From Candidatus Obscuribacterales bacterium (GTDB lineage Bacteria; Cyanobacteriota; Vampirovibrionia; Obscuribacterales; Obscuribacteraceae), in contig JARLHI010000076.1 of assembly GCA_031292355.1 (NCBI GenBank), positions 186,001-250,000 on the forward strand: 64,000 nt of DNA. The letters run 5' to 3'. The notes under the pieces were generated by a model. That model was not told the origin of the DNA, did not search any database, and saw only the letters and a program-made list of their open reading frames with translations. The position numbers were made by a program, and so were the translations under genes. Positions 52,306 through 61,200 of this stretch are shown here, one piece after another; within the stretch, counting starts at the first letter, position 1; each line of letters starts with the position of its first letter.

Positions 52306-53214
52306 CTAAGAGAGCGCAAGTAGCCCTGCGGACAAATTCATTTCTGCCTGCTCAATGTATGGTTTCAAATCGAGGTGCTCAGGCACCCAATTTAATTCTT
52401 CTTTCGTATGTTTAAAAGAAATTTTTTGATTGAGTGAATAAGCCTCAGCCAACGCACCATAGCTAACTTTAAGCTCTGCGTGCGACAAACCAATGGTCTC
52501 GGGCACACCGACTATTCGTCCAACAAGTTCCGCAAAGTTTTTGCCACTTACTGGTTTGCCATTAGCTCCGTGGTAAATAGCGCCAGCCACGCCTTTATCG
52601 ATCGCAACAAGATATAAATCAAGTAAATCCTCAAGCGCAATGATCGAGAGGGAATTGTATCCGTCCCCAGCAAAATGAGCAGTCTTCTCTCTTACTGTGC
52701 GCTTGATGTAGGTCTCCACGAAATCACCTTTATAGCCATATACATTGGCCAATCTCACAACGATGCTTCTAATACCTGTATGGGCTGCCTGGAGAACCTT
52801 CTTTTCGAAATGGGCCAGTGGAGCCACAAGCGAGATCGGTGCCACCGGAGTTTTCTCATCTGCAAGAATGTTATTTGCGCTGCCCAAAACCCAGGTATGA
52901 CTGGTGTAAATAAAAGTCTTATGTGTGTCTTTAAGAACACTGGTAATCGTCTCGACAGCAACAGATTCAAGGGGGCCGGCCCCCAGATCAAATATGTTTG
53001 GGCTGTGCAAGACGATATCTGCCTCTTTTAACAACTGCACATATGTTTCAGGACGGATGAGGTCCCCTGCAACAGGAATCGCCCCGACCGTCTTCGCGAG
53101 TTCCATAGATTCCTTGTTCTGTACCAATACAGTTGTCTTGTAACCGTTGGAAAGCAGTTTTTTAATAAGTGCGAGGTTGACTGCACTGACGCCAGTCAAG
53201 AATACGTTTGGCAT
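52306..53214 (-). CDS. NAD(P)-binding SDR/epimerase-like protein with altered active site
   Basis: 302 residues from the ATG at 53214, which has AGGAG eight bases upstream. The fold is an extended SDR (NAD-dependent epimerase type): Rossmann start MPNVFLTGVSAVNLALIKKL, VVRLANVYGYKGDFVETYIK and ALEDLLDLYLVAIDKG. Two features depart from active members. The TGxxGxxG nucleotide loop reads TGVSAVN, and the catalytic YxxxK is replaced by HFEKK. It may bind cofactor weakly or act as a redox-sensing regulator like NmrA. It is divergent from the encapsulin gene. Confidence 0.75.
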   Translation of the reverse strand: MPNVFLTGVSAVNLALIKKLLSNGYKTTVLVQNKESMELAKTVGAIPVAGDLIRPETYVQLLKEADIVLHSPNIFDLGAGPLESVAVETITSVLKDTHKTFIYTSHTWVLGSANNILADEKTPVAPISLVAPLAHFEKKVLQAAHTGIRSIVVRLANVYGYKGDFVETYIKRTVREKTAHFAGDGYNSLSIIALEDLLDLYLVAIDKGVAGAIYHGANGKPVSGKNFAELVGRIVGVPETIGLSHAELKVSYGALAEAYSLNQKISFKHTKEELNWVPEHLDLKPYIEQAEMNLSAGLLALS

Positions 53215-53784
53215 GCGGAATACTCCTAGATAATACTGTTCATCGACAAATGCAAAATGGCGACGCAAAGCCATGCCACTAAATACAGTGCCATAAAACA
53301 AATGGCCATAACAACAGTTGAACTTAAGTTGATAAGCTCAAGCCGTAAATTGGTAATTGGATTTATTTAAAACTGATGTGCGCGAAGTACCGGCCGCGCA
53401 AGCCTGTTATTTGCTGTCCCTTGTGGGACACATATTGCAGCAGCAAGTAGAGCAATTCAACACAAAGCAACGCTCAACGTCGCAACCGCGAGCGTTTTGA
53501 CTGAGCTGATTTTGCGTGAACTTATGCATTGAACTAAGCCGCGGAAAGGAACTGGGGTGATTATCACACAGCCAAATATAGTGCATGCTCTTTGTTTACG
53601 CAAAGCTTTACAAGCGAACCTTCGAATCAGATTGCCGAATCGCATTTCAGTGTCATTCAAATCGTAGGTTAAGAACAATAATGATACTAAAATTTTGACA
53701 TTCGAATAAATACTTAACAACACTGGTCTTTTCAGCGCATCCGGCGTATGGTCTTTTGTAGTCTACTTGACTCAAGGAGAGCCC
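53215..53784. other. Divergent control region between SDR and encapsulin genes
   Basis: About 570 nt with no credible gene; a minus-strand frame at 53457-53723 has no start support. A perfect 6-4-6 palindrome, TGTCCC-TTGT-GGGACA, lies at 53415-53430 and may be an operator or a small hairpin. A TTGACA at 53695-53700 has no matching -10 box. A strong AAGGAG lies just before the encapsulin start. Confidence 0.5.
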
Positions 53785-54705
53785 ATGGCACAACACCACG
53801 CGCTAGGCGATTTAGCAGCATCACGTTTAGCTAACGTCACTAAAACGCCGCCCCAGTTCGATAAAATCACGCCTCGCTGGCTGGTTCGGCTACTGGATTG
53901 GAAACCACTCGAAGCCGGTATTCTACGAGTAAACCGCGTTGCAGATAAGCCTGTCGAGGTCGCGTGCGCTCTCAAAGAAGAAAAGACCATACCTGAAACT
54001 TATGTCGATTACGAAGAAAATCCGCGCGAATATACACTGAGCGCCATTTCGACAATTTTGAATGTTCACACTCGCGCCTCTGATCTTTTTAGTAATCCCT
54101 TCGACCAGATCAAAGAACAGCTTCGCTTGACCATTGAACAGGTCAAAGAGCGGCAAGAAGACGAATTGATCAATAACAGCGACTATGGCTTACTTTTAAA
54201 TGTGCCAAAAAGTCAGCGCATAAAAACTCGCAAGGGTGCTCCAACGCCTGACGATCTGGATGAATTGATAGCAAAGGTCTGGAAAGAGCCATCGTTCTTT
54301 TTAGCCCATCCTCAAGCCATTGCGGCTTTTGGACGCGAGTGCACACGCCGGGGCGTGCCACCACCAACAGTGACATTATTCGGTGCGCCATTTTTGACCT
54401 GGCGGGGCTTGCCACTGGTTCCCTGCGACAAACTACACATAAAAGATGCAGAAAAAGGGCATTCTGGCACGTCGGACATTTTGCTCCTTCGTGTTGGCGA
54501 GAAAAAGCAAGGGATTGTTGGTTTGTTCCAACCCGGATTGCCTGGTGAACAAACACCTGGTCTGTCTGTTCGTTTTATGGGGATCAACAACAAGTCACTG
54601 GCTTCGTATTTGATTTCACTTTATTGTTCCGCAGCCATATTGACCGATGACGCCATAGCGGTGCTCGAGAACGTCGAAATTGGTAATTATCATGACTACA
54701 AGTGA
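53785..54705 (+). CDS. Family 2A encapsulin shell protein (SrpI-like)
   Basis: 306 residues from the ATG at 53785, with AAGGAG five bases upstream. The sequence has the HK97-fold encapsulin features of family 2A. The N-terminal arm is ALGDLAASRLANVTKTPPQF. ITPRWLVRLLDWKPLEAGIL and the E-loop-like segment with VDYEENPREYTLSAISTILN follow. The P- and A-domain region contains AHPQAIAAFGRECTRRGVPP and GAPFLTWRGLPLVPCDKLHI, and the end is LISLYCSAAILTDDAIAVLE. Such proteins self-assemble into icosahedral nanocompartments. In cyanobacteria the cargo is a cysteine desulfurase, and one is encoded here as the next gene, overlapping by 14 nt. A role in sulfur handling follows from that family knowledge. 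Confidence 0.93.
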   Translation: MAQHHALGDLAASRLANVTKTPPQFDKITPRWLVRLLDWKPLEAGILRVNRVADKPVEVACALKEEKTIPETYVDYEENPREYTLSAISTILNVHTRASDLFSNPFDQIKEQLRLTIEQVKERQEDELINNSDYGLLLNVPKSQRIKTRKGAPTPDDLDELIAKVWKEPSFFLAHPQAIAAFGRECTRRGVPPPTVTLFGAPFLTWRGLPLVPCDKLHIKDAEKGHSGTSDILLLRVGEKKQGIVGLFQPGLPGEQTPGLSVRFMGINNKSLASYLISLYCSAAILTDDAIAVLENVEIGNYHDYK

Positions 54706-56635
54706 TCAAGAACAACAGGCTCGGCAGGCAGCTCTGGCAGCACAGGCTGCCAGAGCGCAAGCAACCAATGAAGTGACACAAACAGACCTGTCTGCGGTCA
54801 ACCTTCCCGATTTTTTGCAACCGTCCATACTCACTGAATTAGCCAATTCCTTTTTTAAGGAAGTCCCAATTAATTCGCAATCTGCCGAAAATTTCGTTGG
54901 CAGTTATGAAAGCGTGTCTTTGCCGACGTTTTCAGAGCCTGTTTCAACAAATGATTTGAACGGTGCGACCAATGCATTGACTCAAATCACAGATAGTTCG
55001 CTGGGGCAAGATTTTTCGACTCAGCAAATGCCTGTTGATTTTGGCGCTAATAGTGTTTTCGCTGCACCATCCTTTTCTTTCTTGGAAGAAATCCGACCGC
55101 TTTTTAATGCAGGCGGTAATGGTCTTCCTCTGGCATCTGTCGGTGCTCCTCAGATTCCTGGGTCGATGGTGCATCCGGCCGGTTTTCCGGCAGCTATGCC
55201 AACTGGATTCTCAGAAAATGATTACTCTGAATTTTTACCTGGTTTTCCATCTGGAGTGCCAACCGGTTTACCCGTCGATTCGCGTTCAGATTTTCAAACA
55301 ACGTCCAGCTATTTAAAGGGCTTAGAAGTACTACCCATCTTGCAGTCGGCAGACTCTTACGGTCTCAATCAACCTTCTATCTCAGGCTTACAGCCGTCGC
55401 TTGGTCAATTTGATGTTCAGGCGATTCGTCGCGATTTTCCAATTTTGGAAGAAATTGTGGACGGACGCAAACTCATATGGCTCGATAATGCTGCCACTAC
55501 GCAAAAGCCCAAAGCAGTAATTGATAGGCTCAAATATTTTTACGAGCACGAAAATTCTAACGTGCACAGAGCCGCTCATACTTTAGCTGCACGCTCGACT
55601 GACGCCTATGAAAAGGCTCGTGAAAGCGTATCGCGTTTTTTAAATGCCTCAAGCCCCAGCGAAATCATTTTTGTTCGCGGTGCAACTGAAGGAATCAACT
55701 TGATCGCTCAATCCTGGGGGCGACAGAATATCAAAAAAGACGATGAAATCGTCATCAGTTGGCTCGAACATCACGCTAACATCGTTCCATGGCAAATGCT
55801 CTGCGCAGAAAAAGGAGCGAAGCTGCGAGTTGCTCCAGTAGATGATCATGGGCAAATTCTCCTTGATGAATATGAAAGACTGCTAGGACCGAAAACCAAA
55901 CTCGTTTCGTTTACTCAAGTCTCAAATGCTCTGGGCACAGTCACACCTGTACAGCAAATGGTTGAATCCGCCCATCGTTATGGAGCGAAAGTACTTGTTG
56001 ATGGTGCTCAAGCTGTTTCGCACATGGGCGTAGATGTGCAAATGTACGATTGTGATTTTTACGTTTTTTCCGGTCACAAAGTCTTTGGACCGACAGGCAT
56101 TGGCGCCGTTTTCGCCAAAGCTGCCGTGCTTGAAGGTATGCCACCATGGCAAGGTGGTGGCAACATGATCCAGGATGTGACTTTTGAACGAACTCTGTAC
56201 CAGGCAGCTCCACTGCGCTTTGAAGCAGGCACAGGCAACATTGCAGACGCAATTGGTCTTGGTGCAGCGCTCGATTATTTGCAACGAATCGGCATGAATA
56301 ATATCGCTCGTCATGAACATGATCTACTTGTTTATGCGACAAATGCTCTAAAACAGATTCCCGGATTAAGAATCATCGGCAACGCAGCTGATAAGGCTGG
56401 CGTTCTTTCCTTTACGCTTGAAGGCTATAAGACAGAAGAAGTTAGCTCTGCTTTGAGCAGAGAGGGAATTGCAGTGCGAGGCGGTCATCATTGCGCACAG
56501 CCAATTTTGAGGCGCTTCGGACTAGAAAGTTCTGTGCGCCCATCGTTTGCTCTGTATAACACCTGTGAAGAAATAGATGCGCTGGCAATCGCTGTTTGGA
56601 ATTTGAAACAGGGTCGAGGGATTGGTCCGCGGTGA
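54692..56635 (+). CDS. Encapsulin-cargo cysteine desulfurase with long disordered N-terminus
   Basis: 647 residues from the ATG at 54692, inside the end of the encapsulin gene. Residues 1 to about 240 are a disordered targeting region rich in Pro, Ser, Phe and Gly, with two related blocks (GFPAAMPTGFSENDYS and GFPSGVPTGLPVDSRS) and short hydrophobic patches (VNLPDFLQPSILTE). Residues about 245-647 are a group II SufS-like cysteine desulfurase: PLP lysine K463 in SGHKVFGP, catalytic C601 in RGGHHCAQP, and the cofactor His in SWLEHHANIVPWQ. It takes sulfur from cysteine as a persulfide, giving alanine. Free SufS enzymes lack this extension. In family 2A systems it carries the cargo-loading signal. 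Confidence 0.95.
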   Translation: MTTSDQEQQARQAALAAQAARAQATNEVTQTDLSAVNLPDFLQPSILTELANSFFKEVPINSQSAENFVGSYESVSLPTFSEPVSTNDLNGATNALTQITDSSLGQDFSTQQMPVDFGANSVFAAPSFSFLEEIRPLFNAGGNGLPLASVGAPQIPGSMVHPAGFPAAMPTGFSENDYSEFLPGFPSGVPTGLPVDSRSDFQTTSSYLKGLEVLPILQSADSYGLNQPSISGLQPSLGQFDVQAIRRDFPILEEIVDGRKLIWLDNAATTQKPKAVIDRLKYFYEHENSNVHRAAHTLAARSTDAYEKARESVSRFLNASSPSEIIFVRGATEGINLIAQSWGRQNIKKDDEIVISWLEHHANIVPWQMLCAEKGAKLRVAPVDDHGQILLDEYERLLGPKTKLVSFTQVSNALGTVTPVQQMVESAHRYGAKVLVDGAQAVSHMGVDVQMYDCDFYVFSGHKVFGPTGIGAVFAKAAVLEGMPPWQGGGNMIQDVTFERTLYQAAPLRFEAGTGNIADAIGLGAALDYLQRIGMNNIARHEHDLLVYATNALKQIPGLRIIGNAADKAGVLSFTLEGYKTEEVSSALSREGIAVRGGHHCAQPILRRFGLESSVRPSFALYNTCEEIDALAIAVWNLKQGRGIGPR

Positions 56636-56716
56636 TGGTCATTTGCCGAACCTTCCTGAAGCCTAAAGTGAAGTTTTGCAGAGCAAATTTGTCCGCTACC
56701 TTCTCATCACACATCT

Positions 56717-56881
56717 TTGTGTGTTGTAATATCGTCCAGCCAAGTAATCCGGGTTCGAAATGATGTCGTCCGTCAAAGCAATCATTATGTTATCTATGCC
56801 GATGAGCCAAGAGCTCTGTTGCTGCTGTTGCAAGAACAGCGCCACAGTAGACAACAGCCACACCTCATTGAGCCTGACTAA
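56717..56881 (+). CDS. Possible small gene coupled to the amidotransferase
   Basis: A frame from a TTG at 56717 to a TAA whose last base is the first base of the next ATG (56881) gives 54 residues, including QSNHYVIYADEPRALLLLLQ. The composition is protein-like, and the TAATG overlap fits coupling. There is no ATG or GTG in frame and no Shine-Dalgarno before the TTG. It could be the tail of a lost gene. Confidence 0.3.
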   Translation: MCVVISSSQVIRVRNDVVRQSNHYVIYADEPRALLLLLQEQRHSRQQPHLIEPD

Positions 56882-57594
56882 TGAAACCTTTGATCGGAAT
56901 AAATCTAGACATACGACCGGGAACCTCTGAACAGTTTGTTTTAAACGCCACTTATTCTCGGGCAGTTCAAGCTGCCGGAGGAATTCCCATACTCATCTCG
57001 CCGATGCCGGATGAGGACTTGAATCAACTTCTGAGCGTCGTTTCTGGAATCATCTTTACGGGTGGCAAGGATTACAATCCGGACCTTTACGGCAACTTGC
57101 CTCACGAAAAAATAGACCTCGCCCATCCCTTGCGTCAGGACTTTGACATTCGTTTGATGCGCATGTGCCTACTAAACACGCAATTACCGATACTCGGCAT
57201 ATGCGCCGGTCATCAACTACTTAATATCGCCCTTGGTGGCACTCTCGTGCAGCACCTTGACGATGGAATAGATTCCCAAACGTCGATTAAGCACGTGGTT
57301 GCTGATGAAAAAGCCAGCGACTTCAGTCGTCATCAAATCAAGTTTGATAAATCATCCCATTTAAAGAAGATTTTTAGCTTTGAAAAAATTGATGTGCCAA
57401 GCTCGCACCACCAAGCCGTTGGCGGCTTAGGAGCGGGGCTCAGAGTATCCTCTAAAGCCGAAGACGGCATCATTGAGTCGATTGAACTTCCTGAGCGTGG
57501 TTTCACCGTTGGCGTACAGTGGCACCCAGAACGAGATTACGCGGGAAACAGCCCCCTCTTCAATTCATTTCTCGGCGCGGCCGCTGGATATTAG
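56881..57594 (+). CDS. Class I glutamine amidotransferase-like hydrolase (peptidase C26, PuuD-like)
   Basis: 237 residues, close to the usual 240-250. The nucleophile C108 lies in PILGICAGHQLLNIALGG, and His215 and Glu217 in GVQWHPERDY complete the triad. The oxyanion strand has GIIFTGGKDYNPDLYG, as in gamma-glutamyl-GABA hydrolase and related gamma-glutamyl hydrolases. These enzymes cut gamma-glutamyl amides in the cytosol, in polyamine or gamma-glutamyl compound breakdown. It lies 245 nt after the desulfurase on the same strand. A link to gamma-glutamyl-cysteine or glutathione turnover that would feed cysteine to the compartment is attractive but speculative. Confidence 0.88.
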   Translation: MKPLIGINLDIRPGTSEQFVLNATYSRAVQAAGGIPILISPMPDEDLNQLLSVVSGIIFTGGKDYNPDLYGNLPHEKIDLAHPLRQDFDIRLMRMCLLNTQLPILGICAGHQLLNIALGGTLVQHLDDGIDSQTSIKHVVADEKASDFSRHQIKFDKSSHLKKIFSFEKIDVPSSHHQAVGGLGAGLRVSSKAEDGIIESIELPERGFTVGVQWHPERDYAGNSPLFNSFLGAAAGY

Positions 57595-57597
57595 AAA

Positions 57598-57802
57598 ATG
57601 GACTACGACGCGCAAAATCAATATAACATATCTGATTCAAACCCTGGCACCGTCAATCGTTTCGCCGAATACTCCACCCCTGGTGCCTGGTAGTAACAGT
57701 AACAAGTTATGGCAAGATCCGTTTGCCAATCAGCCTCAGCTCGCACCAATACAGCGTTTTAGTGGACCAGATACTCAAGCAGAGACAGAGCGAACACCAT
57801 GA
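57598..57802 (+). pseudogene. Possible small frameshifted gene
   Basis: An ATG 3 nt after the amidotransferase stop opens a frame reading MDYDAQNQYNISDSNPGTVN to a TAG at 57691. From about 57668 a different frame continues with SNSNKLWQDPFANQPQLAPI up to a TGA at 57802. Both parts have protein-like composition, and one frameshift near 57690 would join them into a protein of about 66 residues. Evidence is compositional only; no family is recognised and no good ribosome-binding site is seen. Confidence 0.35.
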
Positions 57803-58263
57803 GTTGCAGTAGGCTCAGTGCAATAGTGGTATCAAAAAGGTGACTGCAAAGGAACTGAAATCACTTGGCTAGGCCGGGTTTACTAGCGATCACTGCTTAC
57901 CACAGTCTGCACTTGGCTAGGCCAGCGTGGCCACGTTAAGGAAAGATTGAGATTCGAGTTTTTCTTCTGCAATTCCGATAGAGCCATTCGTAAATAGACA
58001 CTTTTTGGGTTTCTAACCCATCTGATTTGCAAGTGTTGAAGGTCCATCAGCTCTTTCCCAAATTACACAGCGGACATCAGAAAACGCAATCTATCGCACC
58101 TTCGTAAAACACCTTCTCCGCCAGGTCTGGCAGGAAGTGGATGTTTGTCTTGGATGAAAGCAGATGGAAAATCGAAACCTTGACTAGGATTTAAAAGATG
58201 AAGCCGTCATCAGAAAAACTTTCGCTACCACCGGATCTTCAACCTTTATCGAAAGGAAACAAA
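57803..58263. other. Intergenic region with a 14-bp direct repeat
   Basis: About 460 nt before the large secreted-protein gene. CACTTGGCTAGGCC occurs twice, at 57862-57875 and 57910-57923, 48 nt apart. No open frame or terminator is convincing. An AAAGGAAA at the end serves the next gene. Confidence 0.5.
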
Positions 58264-61200
58264 ATGCGAAGAATACTACCAGGATTAGCTGTTGCCGCGT
58301 TTATGTTGCTCGGAAGTGGAGCAGCTCATGCGACAGATGATTGCCTTGCAAACTATCCCAACCCGATAAATCAAGTTGGCAGCTTTGTTCTTACTGTCCA
58401 GAACGATTGCACTTTGCCAAGCATCACTGTCACTGGAGGTGGAATCGCCGTCACCTCTCAAAATGGACAGGTCACAACAGGTGCCTTGTCAGGTGAAGAT
58501 GGAGTCCAGATTACGGCCCAAACTGGCATAACAATTGCTTCTGCCACATCCACTGCATCAAACGGGTCAGTGATTCTACAGGATTACGGCGGTGACACTA
58601 CGGTTAATGGCGCCATAACAACTACCAGTGGAAGTATTGGTATCGATGGAAACAACATAACAACCAAAGGCCTGATAAGCACAGCAACTCCTGGCACTCC
58701 GACACCTTATGGCTCAGTCACTGTCAACGGTAGCAACACCGTCAAAATCAACGGAGCTGTTACAGCGGGCGGTTTTGTTGCCATCCAGGTTCCTACAACT
58801 TCTGCTGCGGATACCATAGCTATCACAGGTGCCGTCTCTGCTGCACAGCAAGCAACAGCGATGCAATCTATCTTTCTGATGGCAGGCGGTAACGTAAGCA
58901 GCGGTCCAATCACAAGCTATGGCGGTCAAATTACAGTCCATGCAAATGTTGTGGCTACGCCCACAACGAGCACGACGAAGTTTTCCACTGGCGCGAGCAG
59001 CGTCAATGGCGTAAATGGTGCAATAAATGCAAACAACACCGGGAGTCCTGCGCCTACCGTTGGTGGCATCTACATCACCAATGGTGGAAATGGCGGCATC
59101 TCTATCGCAGCCGGAGCCAATCTGACAGCAACTTCTGCAAGTGCCGTACCAGGCTCAATTATTGTTGATGCTTGCAATGAAGTCGATGACACTACCTGTA
59201 CAGCGCCCATAACCATTGGGTCTGGAACAATATCCACAAATGGAAATGCCACCTATCCTGCCGGTGAGCAGCTTTATATCGCAAAAACAATCACAGTAGC
59301 TGGTACGACTCTGACAGCCTCAGATACAGCCCCGGCCGCTTCTCATCCTCAACACTTCGTTGTATTAGCAGCGTCCACGCTCACTTTAAATGGCACTGGA
59401 CTAACAATAAACTCTACAGGCCCTCAGCCGACTTCTGCTCCGAATGCTGCCGCTCAAATCAACAATCAAGGAGCCGACAGTGCTTCAGACAATTTCGGAA
59501 GCGTCCCGATATACTTGTCATCTACGGCTCTTCCCACTACACCCCTTACTATCAACGGTACAGGCGCACTCGTCGTCAATGGGAACGGTGCAAATGCTCA
59601 TGTGAGTATACAAGGTGCCCCTCTTACCTTCGCTTCCGGTCTGGGCGCAGTAACACTCAGTGCCAATGGTTCGGCGGCATTGGTCGAACTTTCGACAGGT
59701 ACAGGTTCTGCGCTTGCTTTCAATGAAACGGCCCCGGTCATACTTAATTCCAACGGTCCTTCGACCGGCGGTAACGCTGGAGCTGTCGCCATTTATGCTG
59801 GCAGTCTGACTCAGCCAGTCAAGCCCAACGTCACTATAAACTCGACAGGCGTAAATACCGGCAATGGCGGCAACATCACGCTTTTCACAGGCAGTGGCAA
59901 TTTGACGCTTGGAACCAAGGTCGGTGAATTCCTGTTGGTGGCAAATGGTGGCGCGACCGGCGGTAATGGAGGCACTATCGACGTAAATCCGAATCCAGGC
60001 ACCGTCACTATGGATTCTGGAAACGCCGTTACGGCGTCCGCGACAGGTTCCAATAGCAATGGTGGCACGGTTACAATAAATAGCAGCGGTTTTTCCGTAA
60101 CGTCAACCCTAACTGGCGCCACTATTAATGTGAACGGTAAAGGTACAGGCAATGGCGGTAACATCACAATTCTGGGAGGCACTTCTGTTTCAGTAGGAAC
60201 TAGCGCTGCAGGTTCGTTATCGCTACTAGCCACCAGCACTGGCACCGGTGCTGGTGGCAATATTGAGGTGGGGTACATCTCGACGTTGTCTTTAGGCGGT
60301 ACTCTCTCTACAGCTGCCGGTACTGGAGGTACTAAAAGCGGCGGTAATATCAATCTCCATGATATGGGCTCACTTAATGTTGCCACAGGTACCACCATCA
60401 ACGCTTCTGGTCAGGGCATTGGCAATGGCGGAAACATAACTTTAACCGGCGGACTGGTCACTTTGACTGGAACCGAAACGATCGAAACAAATAGCTCCGG
60501 TGCTGGCAGCGGTGGGACTTTGCTTGTAAAGAATTCGACTGTAGGCGGAATGCTCACAGTGGGAAATGGTGCCGTTAGTCTGTCTGCAAACAGTACTGGT
60601 ACTGGAAACGGTGGGACTATCGATATTGAAAACGTAGCTACCGTGTCATTTAGTGGCTCCGTTTCAGTTGCAGCTGGAAAATCCGCCGGTAGCAATGGTA
60701 ATGGGGGAACTATAAAGGTCAATAATGGTGACAGTCTTAGTGTAGGTACGACAACATTTGACGCGTCTGGGCAAGGCAATGGCAATGGTGGAATTGTATT
60801 CTTTGGCAGCATTTTCGCCGCCGTGGATTTGTCGAAGGCGAGCATAAACGCGTCAGCAGGTGCAATCGGATCAGGTAAAGGAGGTAACTTTAACGAACTT
60901 ACAGGTGGAAATAACACTCCAATCGATGTTAACACCGTAATAAAGGTTGATGGTGGATCATTGCTCGGACAGAGTGACTTCGATGGAGCCATCGCTATAC
61001 AAGGGGTGTACTGTCAGCAATGGAAAACTGGCTATACCTTTCCCAGTGCTTACTGGGATTGTACTCAAGGAGGTGTTCAAACGAGTCAAAACAGTCAGGC
61101 TCAAATTCCGGCGGCCGTAATCGATGGATTACCGAATTTGGAGGGTTTACTTAGCGGTGCCACGCCTCCAGTAAAGGTCTATGCTTTCGCGAAGGCAACG

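Noticed and set aside
53457..53723. Minus-strand frame of 88 codons between the SDR and encapsulin genes
   Set aside because: No ribosome-binding site or family similarity; composition fits non-coding DNA.
57862..57923. Two copies of CACTTGGCTAGGCC considered as the start of a CRISPR array or attachment sites
   Set aside because: Only two copies with 34 nt between them, no further repeats, and no cas or integrase gene nearby.
59811..60992. Two long minus-strand frames (about 195 codons each) rich in Pro and Val
   Set aside because: They are mirror frames of the Gly/Asn/Thr repeat coding of the giant secreted protein, a common artefact of repeat composition.
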